NCBI GenBank assembly: GCA_018398585.1
Contig: JAGTTD010000010.1
Span: 1,133,501-1,197,500, forward strand
Direction: 5' to 3'
DNA length: 64,000 nt
From: Simmondsia chinensis
Taxonomy: Eukaryota > Streptophyta > Magnoliopsida > Caryophyllales > Simmondsiaceae
Below are positions 54,701-64,000 of this stretch, one piece after another; position 1 is the first letter of the stretch, and the number at the start of each line of letters is the position of its first letter. The position numbers and the translations under genes were made by a program. The notes beneath the pieces were generated by a model. It made no database searches. It had not been told where the DNA came from and saw only the letters and a program-made list of their open reading frames with translations.

Positions 54701-55057
54701 TGTGGGGATGGAAAACTCTTTCTCGATTTTACACAAACACAGCCTTGAAGATTACAACAACAACAATAACAGTTCAGTACCTCAAACAAGCTCACCTAAT
54801 TTATACAAAATTTATGGTAAGTGGAGTTATGGGTGTCACAATTGCCTTAGCATGTCCACATTCACACTGAAGTGAATTTGCGATACAAAAATACTAGATA
54901 AAATATTACATGAGTTTACTGATGTTTGAATATATACAATTGTCAGAATTCGACAGGTTTTTGTTAAAAAAATCTAAAGTAAAATATAATTTTAACAATA
55001 CATAGTGCCTCTCATTAAATATTGATGATTTTGCAAACAATGCCGATATGACACATA

Positions 55058-55278
55058 AAAAAGCAACATACCCAGTGCCCCAAGAGCTCCCGCCTAAGCA
55101 GGGTGCAGCCTTCCCCCTTCAAGGTATTACCCTTGAAGAGAGGCTGTTTCCGAGTGCCTCCAACTTGAGGGTGAAGACTTCCCAGGAGGTCACCCATCCT
55201 GGTACTGCTCTCGTCCAAGCACACTTAACTTCGGAGTTCTAACGGAATCTGGTGACGGCGTGTTAGTACCCTCTTTGG
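55058..55278 (-). mobile_element. 5S rRNA-headed Angio-domain SINE
   Basis: On the minus strand: 5S-like head with 'gaactccgaagttaagtgtg', 'gagcagtaccaggatgggtg', then tail 'gaagggggaaggctgcaccc' and 'gggagctcttggggcac'. The 'gtacatccg' section is deleted. Perfect 16-bp target-site duplication gccgatatgacacata at 55042-55057 and 55279-55294. Confidence 0.9.
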
Positions 55279-55606
55279 GCCGATATGACACATAATTCTG
55301 GCAATATATAGATAACTTGTATCAGGAATTTTTGCTAAAAACAATGTTTTTTTCTCCAAAAAAAAGTGTGTTTAAAGAGTCATTTTCAATTTTAGCTATA
55401 TAACTAGCTATTTTTAGGTATTTTGTTGAAAATTAGAAATTATTTTTTAAAAATTTAAAAATAGAAACTACAAGCAATTTTTTACTTTTCATGAAATAAA
55501 AACAAAAAATAGAAATAAATCGAATAGACCTTAACGTAAATAAAAGACTTAAATTTCATTTGATATATAACCATCAAAATGAATATTTTTCGAAAATTGA
55601 TACATA

Positions 55607-55727
55607 ACAACAACAATAACCCAGTACCTCAAATAGGCACCCATCAAGGTAAAGTTTAGAGAGGATAAGATGTACGCAGTCTTACTTATATAGAGTGCTA
55701 TCTTACAGTGTGACTGTTTTTCAGAAA
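55607..55727 (-). mobile_element. Angio-domain SINE, no 5S head
   Basis: (CAA)n, 'ccagtacctcaaataggcac', 'ataagatgtacgcagtctta'. Diverged; no clear duplication. Confidence 0.6.
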
Positions 55728-56261
55728 ATTAATAGTTACTTTAAAATAGATAGTTGACTTTGAAAAGTCTATTAATAATGTAAGATATTATGTTAGACCA
55801 ACCAATCTAATATCAATTTCATGATGTCAACCTTATATTAAATAATTCTAACTTGATAACTAATTATTTATCTACTTCCCTCTACTAAATTTAGCTTATA
55901 TTAATTTATAAAAAAATTTAATACATATGTATTTATATATTTGATTCACAAATGAGATATATGTTATTAATGTCAATATCATTGCTTAAGTTAATAATAT
56001 ATTATATACCAATTTAATAAAATAAAATTATGTACTAAATGATATAATTAAATTATATATTTGTATGAAATATTTTTATAAATTAATAACTTTATACCAT
56101 TTAATAAAATAATTTAGTAGCATTACAGTAATGATAAGGGTCCCCGCAGGAGCACTCATGGACCACCAAAAGCTCAGGGCCCATGGGGCGGCCCGCCTTT
56201 TAAATATCGCAGGTGTTTTGTAATGTCAAACGATGACTTTTTTTAACCATATTACCCAGAG
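55728..56261. other. No gene seen
   Basis: Strongly AT-rich spacer; no repeat partner in the window. Confidence 0.5.
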
Positions 56262-57055
56262 GTCCTTATCTTAGTGGTAGGAGGTAAGTAAGAAAATAAA
56301 GTGCCGCTTTAAGTCAAAAGATTTGGAGTTCGGTTCTCCCTAAAGGTAGCCAATAGGTTGATTTAGATTGACCCGTGAGCCAACCCGTAGGTCAAACCCA
56401 TCCGTACAATGGGTCGGGTCGAGGAGGGGAAGATCGCCGCCCTGGTTCGGCTTGTGAGACGATTCATGGGAAGGTTGGGTAGGAGTGGGTCACGAGTCTA
56501 ACACGGGTTAGGATCCGATAGATCAAATCCGGGTCAGATCCGAGTTTGATTGGATTTGATCCATTGCGGGTCAGACCCGAATTTGACCCCCTTTTTTAAA
56601 AAAAAATTGCAAAATAAGTGTATACATATAGAGCACAAATAAGAAGTATAATTATATTATTAAAGATATAGTATAAACTTAGGAAAATATACAATATGAA
56701 CTTACTAAAAACACAAATACATAATTTATTAAAAAAGTTGCCAACAGCTCCTTTCTCCCCCGTTTTTAAAAACAAACGGGTCATACCCGTATCATGACAC
56801 AAGTCACTCATGACCCGTGTCACCGCACAGGCCAGGCCGGGTCTAGGTTTGGCTGGTCTTGAATTTGACCTGCAACCCGGCCCGCTATAGGTCAACCCAC
56901 CAACAAGGCAGGCCAGGTCGGGTTGTGTCATTTTTCGTGTCAGGTTGAGTCAGTTCTCCCTTGAACCTCTCCCTGAGGAATCCTTGGCTTCCAATGATAT
57001 GTGGGGCGCTACATGAGTCGGGGTTACCGAATAACTGAATTCTGCTTTTACCAAA
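56262..57055 (+). mobile_element. tRNA-derived SINE split by a later insertion
   Basis: A-box-like 'tcttagtggtagg' and B-box-like 'gagttcggttctcc' lie ~65 bp apart, as in a tRNA-headed SINE. SINE text resumes at 56956 ('cttgaacctctccctgagg'). The inserted segment (about 56350-56955) is bounded by ttctccct on both sides, its target-site duplication. Confidence 0.6.
56350..56955. mobile_element. GACCCG/GGGTC-rich nested insertion
   Basis: About 600 bp of repeated gacccg / gggtc words around an AT-rich core, inserted in the SINE with ttctccct duplicated. Similar 'cgggtcgggt' repeats are common in plants. The class is unclear. The 111-codon minus ORF over it is not a gene. Confidence 0.5.
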
Positions 57056-57317
57056 AAAGACTTTCTTAACAATATTGTAAGTGTTTAGGTATTTTTTTTT
57101 TAAAAAAATTCATAATTGCTTATTACAACTTTCAAACTCTATCATAATTAAAGTGGTTAATTTTATAACTTACCAACCCTTTACAGTCAGCTTTAATATA
57201 TATTAGTGTTGAATTAATAGCTATTGCTCTTGGAAAGTGTTACATATTCCTAATTTTAGTGCTCAATTTGTTTATCTAATATTATGATAAAAATTAGAGT
57301 AAATTACGTATTATTAC

Positions 57318-57363
57318 CCTATATATGCGGGAGCCCTTGAGGCACTGGAACTGTTGTTGTTGT
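57318..57363 (+). mobile_element. Angio-domain SINE scrap
   Basis: 'atatgcgggagcccttgagg' plus 'cactgg' and a (GTT)n tail; only the last ~45 bp of the SINE. Confidence 0.6.
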
Positions 57364-57616
57364 ATATATTAGTATACCAAAGTTTCGTGTATTAATTTTT
57401 TAGTTCAAAATTTTTTTGAAATAATTCTATAGTCCAAAAAGTTATGCGCATTTAATAAAATAGTTCAAATAACGATATAAAAGAATGAAAGTAGGGGCCT
57501 GTTATGCATCGTTACATATAGCTATTTGGATTATTTTATTAAATGCATGTAATTTTTTGGACTAAAAAATTATTTCACAAAGTTTGTGGACTAAAAAAAA
57601 TACAGCAAACCTTGGG

Positions 57617-57867
57617 GTAAAAAGGAAAAAAAGGAACATACACAGTACCTCAAGGGCTCCCGCCTACGCAGGGCCTGGGGGGAGCGGATGTACGCAGCCT
57701 TTCCCCTTCATGGTGTTAACCTGAAGAAAGGCTGTTTCCCAGTGCCCCCAACCTGAGGGTGAGGACTTCCCAGGAAGTCACCCATCCTAGTACTACTCTC
57801 GCCCATGCACGCTTAATTTCAGAGTTCTAATGGAATCCGATGACGGTGTGGTGGTGCCCTCTTTGGT
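57617..57867 (-). mobile_element. 5S rRNA-headed Angio-domain SINE
   Basis: On the minus strand: 5S-like head 'ccatagagttctaa'-type through 'gggcgagagtagtactagga' and 'tgggtgacttcctgggaagt', then the conserved tail. Perfect 16-bp target-site duplication tacagcaaaccttggg at 57601-57616 and 57868-57883. Confidence 0.9.
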
Positions 57868-57934
57868 TACAGCAAACCTTGGGTTATTGCGCTAAAAATT
57901 ATTAAATTATAAAAATAATATTAAATCAGTTTTT

Positions 57935-58130
57935 TTCGATAATTAGGGACCTGGTCGCAGTATAAATCAGGCATTTGAGCAAGCGAGCCCTTATAACACC
58001 CGCTAAATAACAGGGCACAAAGTTACATAAACAAGAACAAACAGAAAGCTACAAAAATAGGACCAAATAGGAACAAACAGGTATACAAGCAAGAACCGAT
58101 ATAACAGGAAGATCCTTAACTGACCGTTGG
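57935..58130 (-). mobile_element. LINE 3'-end fragment
   Basis: On the minus strand it ends 'gtccctaattatcgaaaaaa', the LINE terminal wording seen at 4.9 kb. The body is rich in ACAAGAACAAAC on the plus strand. Confidence 0.55.
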
Positions 58131-58274
58131 GATCGGTTTTTTTTATGTGTTAATAATTTCCTTACATAAATATTGGAAACACAAATTAGATAAATTAATT
58201 GAATACATATAACATCGTCCTTCCTAATATTATTATATTTTTGTATTTAGTATTTGTATTAAGTATAGCATTTA

Positions 58275-58440
58275 ATCGAGTTATTTCTCGTCTACCTCTT
58301 CCCGTAGTATTTGTATTAGTATATTTTTGTTTTTGATTAGCTGCTTTTGGTCCCCATTTTGTTACGGTCGGACTCCTCGCCTAGCAAGTGGTCTGTTTGC
58401 TTAGCGACATTGTCGCAATTTATCCAAAAAAAAAAAAAAA
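58275..58440 (+). mobile_element. LINE 3'-end fragment
   Basis: 'tttggtccccattttgttac' and 'cttagcgacattgtcgcaat' followed by 16 A's, closely matching the tail at 38010-38119. Confidence 0.65.
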
Positions 58441-59027
58441 ACCAGCATCCTTCAATAGGCCATTGCTTAATTATTTTGCTTGTCTAAGTACTCGTAATTA
58501 GTATCCTAGGTAGTCTCTATATATTCCTGCCTAAACAGGTCTAACTGTAAATAATAGGTATCCAATTTCTGTTCATCTGTGTGTTCAGTCTTGTTTTAAG
58601 CTTTTGTTATTTTGTTCAAGTCGTTCTTGAATTGTTTTGTATAAACTCGTTATTCTACACTATGTGAATGTAGAGCCGATATATGTTGTGGAGGACAGGA
58701 AAGAGAACAATCGTGTTGTCCTGAATAGAAAGAGATATCATATAGTCACGTCAAATGCGGTAAAAGATGAATCTATCAAGTTTAATTGTAATGGTGTTTG
58801 GAAACTTTGAGGCATTGGGCGGCTACAAAGGTGGACCTTCTAGGTAGAAGGGACAGGCGGCGGTTGGACTGCTATAGAGGAAAGATAGCGCTGGCGATAG
58901 CTAGGGAGAGAAGGTGAACGACGGAGGGAGGATGATGAACGAAACAAAGGAAAACGGAAAGGACCTCCGAGTGTGAGAGAGATTCGATTACAAGTGGTGA
59001 TGAACTAGTTTTGCCAGAAAAAGGTAG
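58441..59027. other. No supported gene
   Basis: A G/A-rich stretch at 58800-59000 has no long ORF and no partner elsewhere in the window. Confidence 0.4.
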
Positions 59028-59045
59028 GCCCACTATGGGTACAAT

Positions 59046-59274
59046 AATAACAACAACAAATCCAGTGCCTCTAAAGGCTCCCGCAAATGCAGGGTCTGGG
59101 GGAGTAGATGTACGTAGCCTTTTCCCTTCAGGGAGCTACCCTGAAGAGAGGCTATTTCCGAGAACCCCTAGCCTGAGAAGCTAGTCCGTAGCATAAAGCA
59201 TGTGACCTGGCAGCAGGAGAGCATCAAAGCATGAGTAGAATAAAACACACGGCAAGTAAAATAACAAATTCAAA
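59046..59274 (-). mobile_element. Angio-domain SINE with a non-5S head
   Basis: The tail is conserved (cctgaagggaaaaggctacg on the minus strand). The head is a ~110-bp pyrimidine-rich sequence unrelated to 5S RNA. Target-site duplication of 18 bp, gcccac(t/g) then tgggtacaat, at 59028-59045 and 59275-59292 with one mismatch. Confidence 0.85.
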
Positions 59275-59639
59275 GCCCACTGTGGGTACAATGGCAACAA
59301 CAATAGAGGTAACACTGAGGTTAGAATTTTGAGAGAAATTAGGGTTAGGATTTGTCAAGTGATCCGACAACATGCTAAAAATAAGAATAGAAAATATAAA
59401 ATAGATAATTTAAATATTAGCGTTGTTAGTTTGTCAATATGAAGAAATGAACAAATAAAATATAAAATAAGATAAAGTAAAATCTAGATATTACGGGACT
59501 ATTTTATAAGAGTTTATGACTAATAATATACATAAATAGTGAAATTCACTTTTCTAAATGTTTTATTTACAATTTTTAAATTTTAATTGGACACCGGAAG
59601 CTATTCCAATTTCCACCGACATAACAAAGAGGGATCTTG

Positions 59640-59755
59640 CAGGCCGGTCTTCTATTTGTCCTAATAGTTGGAACTACAGTTGATCGATCCCGGAATGTGG
59701 GTTCGAATTCGACATCTCCGCTTCTCCGTACATTACCAATGTGAGAAAAAAATTA
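59640..59755 (+). mobile_element. Possible tRNA-derived SINE
   Basis: B-box 'gggttcgaattcg' preceded by the A-box-like 'gtcctaatagttgg' about 50 bp before, then 'cttctccgtac' and an A-rich end. It does not fold as an intact tRNA by inspection. Confidence 0.45.
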
Positions 59756-60026
59756 AATACAATCTTACATAATTTCTAAACTTGACAAAATTTAACATAA
59801 TACAAGCACGGCACGACACATTTGTCGCACGTAATAATCCCCTTTGTATTTTTATATGAAATGTAATTGTAACGGTAAACTTGACATTTAATGTACGAAT
59901 CACACACTCTCCAACACCGTGCTCAAAGGGTGCACATTAATTTCATGTGAGGAAAAAAAAAATTTCTAGATTCCATAAATAAAATATTGAGATATTAAAA
60001 ATTCATCAACAATTAATCTAAAAATA

Positions 60027-60160
60027 CAATAATAACAACAACAGTCTCAATGTCTCAAGGGTTCCCACTTGCATAGGGTTTGGAAGGGGTAGGATGTACA
60101 CAGCCCTGCCCTATTAGGGTAAGACCTTGATAAGAGATTGTTTCCGAGAATCATTAACCT
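60027..60160 (-). mobile_element. Angio-domain SINE nested in the foldback element
   Basis: (CAA)n then 'gtctcaatgtctcaagggtt', 'taggatgtacacagccctgc'. It lacks a 5S head. Confidence 0.65.
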
Positions 60161-60427
60161 TATAGATGATAGTTGATGATAGTTAATATATGTTAATATA
60201 TCAAAAGGTAACTCAGCAACTCTATTTTCTAACCAAAAAATAACACAACTCTAACTTTTCTTTTAAAACATAACCTAGCTCTAAGTTTTCTATCAAAAAA
60301 TAACCAAACTCTAAAATCAATCTAAAAATAACCCAGCTCTAAAAATTTGATTTAGAGAAATAATGAATTGTGATGCTTCGACAGTATATTATTCTTCTAC
60401 GTATTTTCTGTTTGATTTGTTCTTTGT

Positions 60428-60895
60428 AGGGTTGCAAATGAGCCAAACCGGCTCAGCTTGTTAAGGGCTTGGCTTGAGTTCTTCTAAGTCGACTCAAGAA
60501 CATGCTCAGCTCGTTTAAATAAACAAGCCAAATCGAACCAAGACTGACTCGACTCGAAAACAAGCCAGCTTGTTTATGGGCTTATGAGCCGGCTCGATTA
60601 TTAGCTCACATGTCTATATTACATAATTGAGTTATATGTATGTTTTTTTTTTCATATCTGATTTATTTTATTTTAAGTAACAATAATCATAAATGAATTT
60701 AACAAGCCTAATAAATGAGCTTAACGAGCTTGGTAAATGAGTAATGAGCCAATAAAACCCAACAAGCTAGCTCACCAAATAATCAAGCCTAAATGATACT
60801 GATACTAAGGTCACATTTAGTAAATGAGCTGAGCAGAGCACAGATATGTGGCTCGGTTACATAAGCTAGGCTGAGCTGAGCTGAGCTGAGCAAGC
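60428..60895. repeat. GAGC/GCTC-rich interspersed repeat
   Basis: Dense GAGCC, GGCTC, AGCTTG and CTCGACTCG words ('ccggctcagcttgttaaggg', 'tgagctgagctgagctgagc'), a repeat type widespread in plants. It is inserted in the loop of the foldback element. Confidence 0.5.
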
Positions 60896-61276
60896 GTAAT
60901 TTTTTTAAAATTAATTTTAGAGTTTGGTTATTTTTTTTGTACAAAAGTTAGAGTTGTGTTATTTTTTTGGAAGGAAAGTCAGAGTTTGTTTTTTTTTTTT
61001 TGTTAGAAAATAGAGTTAGGTTATTTTTTGATAGAAAAACTAGAGTTAAATTATTTTTTTGGTTAGAAAATGGAGTTGAATTATTTTTATGTATATTGAC
61101 ATATAGTTAGATTAAAAAATAGAGTTAGGTTATTTTTTAGTAGAAAAGTTAAAGTTTGATTATCTTTTAGTTAGAAAATAGAGTTAAATTATTTTTTAAT
61201 TATAAAATATAATTGAGTTATTTTTTTATTTTTTATATTTTAAAATATATTTAGATTACTTTTAACCTAATTGTTG

Positions 61277-62248
61277 TTTTTAATCACAAAATGTAGTGGT
61301 TTTGCGGTGGAAAGCAGAGAAGTGAAAATCGACGGCTGAGAATTAACGATCAAACGGTGAACTGCCGCAACCCCCCTTGACCACTTTTTATCCACCGCGC
61401 GATTGCCTCCGAGATTTTGTTGCAAAACCAGGTGCATTTTCGTAATTTCGGCTCCGTTCGTTTTGACGGAAGTACTTTTTCGACGGAAAATATTTTCCTT
61501 TGGAAAAGGTTTTTCATGAAAAATGCTATTCTCGTTGAGGTTTTCCGTTGTTTGTTTCGACGGAAAACATATTTCCATATTTTGATATTCCTTGCTTATT
61601 CTAAGGAATCATCTTTTACCAATCATCTTATACCTAATTACAGGATAATATAAGTAGCAATACAATATATTTAAAATTATTTAGACTATGTGCGATTGTA
61701 AAATTATTACTAATATACCCTGAGGCTTAAGCAAATATTACATATTATAACATTCGAATGTATATAATGACGTATCCTGAAGTTGAATATTTTATCACTG
61801 GGGTACTATATATCAAAATTTGATAAATTTTTGTAAGAATCTAACCAAATATAAAAATGATAATATAATACATAATTACGATAATATTTATAAGTCACGT
61901 CAATATTTTTAGAAAGTTACGATAAAAAGTTCATCGTATATTAATGTAAAAACTATCTAAATATGGCCGAAATTATATATCGTTTTAGCATTTTTTAGAA
62001 AAAATCTAATGTGAACACTATATATTGTCGCAATCATATTTCTAGGTCACTCGGAATGATGACTTCCCCTCATTTAAAAGGGAAGTCATTTTCCCCCATT
62101 TGAAGGTGGGAAAACCTTTTCCGTCACCAATTTTGCGCTAAATAACGGAAAAGCCGAAAATTACTTTCTATAATGTGTTTCCCCCCCTAAACAAATGGAG
62201 CCTTCATCTTCTCCTTTTTCTCTATTTTTTTTCTTTTTCTCTATATTT
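61277..62248. other. No supported gene
   Basis: Overlapping ORFs at 61267-61653 have no domain. About 61690-62050 is a partial relative of the 49-kb foldback family. 'ggaaaacattttcc'-type text near 61480-61570 recalls 400-470. Confidence 0.4.
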
Positions 62249-62261
62249 TATGTAAAATACT

Positions 62262-62495
62262 AAAAGCAAAACAGTAATATATCTAGTGCCTTAAGGGCTC
62301 TGGACTAAGCAGGGTCTGGAGGGCTAATGTACTCAGCCTTCCCCCTTCAGGGTATTACTCCCGAAGAGAGGTTATTTCCGAGTGCCCCCAACCTGAGGGT
62401 AAAAACTTTCCAAGAGGTTACACATCCTGCTACTGCTTTCGCTTAAACACACATTCTAAGAAAACCCGATAACAGCATGTTGGTACCCTCTTTAG
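62262..62495 (-). mobile_element. 5S rRNA-headed Angio-domain SINE, diverged
   Basis: The head is recognisable but mutated ('agcagtagcaggatgtgtaa' on the minus strand); the tail keeps 'gaagggggaaggctgagtac'. Perfect 13-bp target-site duplication tatgtaaaatact at 62249-62261 and 62496-62508. Confidence 0.85.
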
Positions 62496-62998
62496 TATGT
62501 AAAATACTGTTAACTTAATTCTCAGCTTTTCTGAAACTATTGTTAATTTTTATGAATTAATTTAGTTTATAATTGTGCCTATACTTTATGAAAAAAAATT
62601 AAATAGCATGCACATATAAATTAAATTTAATAAAAGGAGTTTGACAATTGTTAACAAAAGCTAAACTAGAGTTGTCCCGTATAATGCACAGTTCGTAATT
62701 GCATTTTGAGCAATTGTATAATAAGAACTTTTTTTTGAATATACGACATTATTGTATTCTTTTAAATTTTATTTTTTTTCTATCGAATTTTCTACATGTT
62801 TTGTTATGGACCTATACAGAACTAGGTTTTTTCCCCCCGCTATGTAGGGGATTTAATAACAATTTTTCCCCTGCTATGCCTATAATATATAGAGATATCA
62901 ATTTTATTTATACATAAATATCACAAAATTAATTACCATAATTTTTGAGCATTTTTATTTAAATAGATTGCTATTTTAATATATATATATATATGTAA

Positions 62999-63279
62999 GA
63001 TGGCGTTGTTATGAGAGCGTGAGAGGAGTTAATCCTGACCCTCCATTGTAGTGGACGGCCAAGATTTGTTGGACACTAAAAAAAATTTACAGCCCATACC
63101 CCTTCATAGGGCAAAAAGAAAGAAAGGGATAAGGGAAAGAAATTATTTTTTTTAATACTCGACAAATCTTGATCGTAAATTGTTATTTTTTTAGTATCTA
63201 ACAAATCTTGGTCGTCCATTATAATGAAGGACCAAGATTGACTCCTCTCATACTCTCACCCTCTCATAAGAATGCCACC
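62999..63279. mobile_element. MITE, GTGGCGTTCTTAT family, third copy
   Basis: Ends 'gatggcgttgttatgagagc' and 'cataagaatgccacc' inside TATATA runs. It is outside the tandem duplication, so it is an independent insertion of the family at 16.2 and 26.4 kb. Confidence 0.7.
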
Positions 63280-64000
63280 TTATATATATATATATATAAA
63301 CTATTAGTTTTAAAAAATTATTAGTTATATATTCTAAAGTTTAATATTTTTATTATTCAAGTAGCCTCCATATAGATTTTTATTGGAAATTTTAATAATA
63401 TATAAGTATTTTTCAAAAGTAATGAGATTGTGAAAAAAAATTTGACGTGAAAATTTATTTTAGTAACACATAGCTATCTTCAACTAAATACTGGTAAAAT
63501 TTATCATAATTTGTTAAATTTTGACTAAAAAGATAAAGATATCTCATATATATTTCACAATTGTCTAAAAAAACATTAACAAATTTTGCTAATATTGGGT
63601 CGGATTCTGACAAAAGTTCACAAGTTTTCGGCATGGGGCACCTACATATTGCACAGGGTCTGGGAGGGGTAAGATGTATGTAGCCTTACTCAGTCAGAAT
63701 AAAACCTTAACGAGAGGCTGTTTTCGAGGAATGGGGCACCTATACAAAACTTTTAAATATATAAGTATGTGTGCTTCTTAATAGAAAAATCAAGAATATG
63801 GAAAGTTATTTACTGAATTAGTTCTTAACGGTTTTAAGTTTTTGCATTTCTTTTTTTATTCAAAATAATTTTAATATTTGCTCTCAAGTTTTATATATTT
63901 TGTCCATTATATTGATTTGTTTATTATATTTTTAACTGTGTCAAAAATTAGTTTCTGCCTCTTTAATTTGTCTAATTTTGGTAAAAATTATTTTTATTTC
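63280..64000. other. No gene seen; one SINE scrap
   Basis: A minus-strand Angio-domain fragment lies at about 63647-63730 ('gggtctgggaggggtaagat'), flanked by atggggcacctac/ta (63633-63646, 63731-63744). The rest is AT-rich. Confidence 0.55.

Larger units (their letters stand above)
60007..61276. mobile_element. Large foldback element with repeat-built arms
   Basis: Ends CAACAATTAATCTAA and TAACCTAATTGTTG, related to the element at 7823-8442. The right arm (60900-61260) contains about ten ~36-bp units of 'ttattttttggtagaaaag' plus 'ttagagttaaa'. A SINE and a GAGC-rich repeat are nested inside. Confidence 0.7.

Overview
This is an AT-rich stretch of a flowering-plant nuclear genome. I cannot name the species. 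The plant call rests on Ty1/copia polyproteins, a tRNA-Met primer-binding site, plant-type LINE fragments, Tourist-like and other foldback MITEs, and about 20 SINE copies that share a 3' domain ending in TTG repeats (the 'Angio-domain' of angiosperm SINEs). No conserved housekeeping gene, tRNA gene or rRNA gene is present. Most of the window is transposon sequence and old segmental duplications.

The only plausible host genes are six dispersed copies of one intronless small-protein family. They lie at 3.0 kb (-), 16.8 kb (+), 27.0 kb (+), 31.2 kb (-, truncated), 41.6 kb (-) and 49.8 kb (-). Each intact protein (120-138 aa) has a Pro/Tyr/His-rich, probably disordered N-terminal half and an Asn/Gly-rich C-terminal half. 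The C-terminal core is YNSGGNxNxSGxQxN followed by GVKVG, KS, GDIGSxN and GFNxG. Four copies form subtype A and two form subtype B. All have a TATATAA box 70-130 bp upstream of the start. Subtype A also shares its 5' leader. I do not recognise the family. Its C-terminus resembles in style the Asn/Gly/Gln amyloid-signalling motifs of fungal NLR-linked proteins, which is only a hypothesis.

Layout: 0-3 kb, MITE and LINE remnants. 3-9 kb, gene A1 with its upstream module, a Tourist-like MITE and SINEs. 9.2-30.3 kb, a direct tandem duplication of a ~5.1-kb unit carrying A2 and A3. One unit is interrupted by a nearly intact copia element (9515-15475, + strand, one in-frame stop) and the other by a decayed copia element with 92-bp LTRs (20816-25661, - strand). 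30.5-39.6 kb, truncated gene A4 and two further copies of the A upstream module, the second without a gene; precise paralogous empty sites date several insertions. 40-43 kb and 49-50 kb, genes B1 and B2 in duplicated flanks. 43.3-46.9 kb, a possible hAT-like composite holding a dead LINE ORF1. 50-64 kb, dense SINEs, LINE tails and foldback elements.

The most unusual repeat is a SINE whose head is derived from 5S rRNA with its internal promoter region retained, joined to the Angio-domain tail. There are six copies, five of them with clear 13-16 bp target-site duplications.
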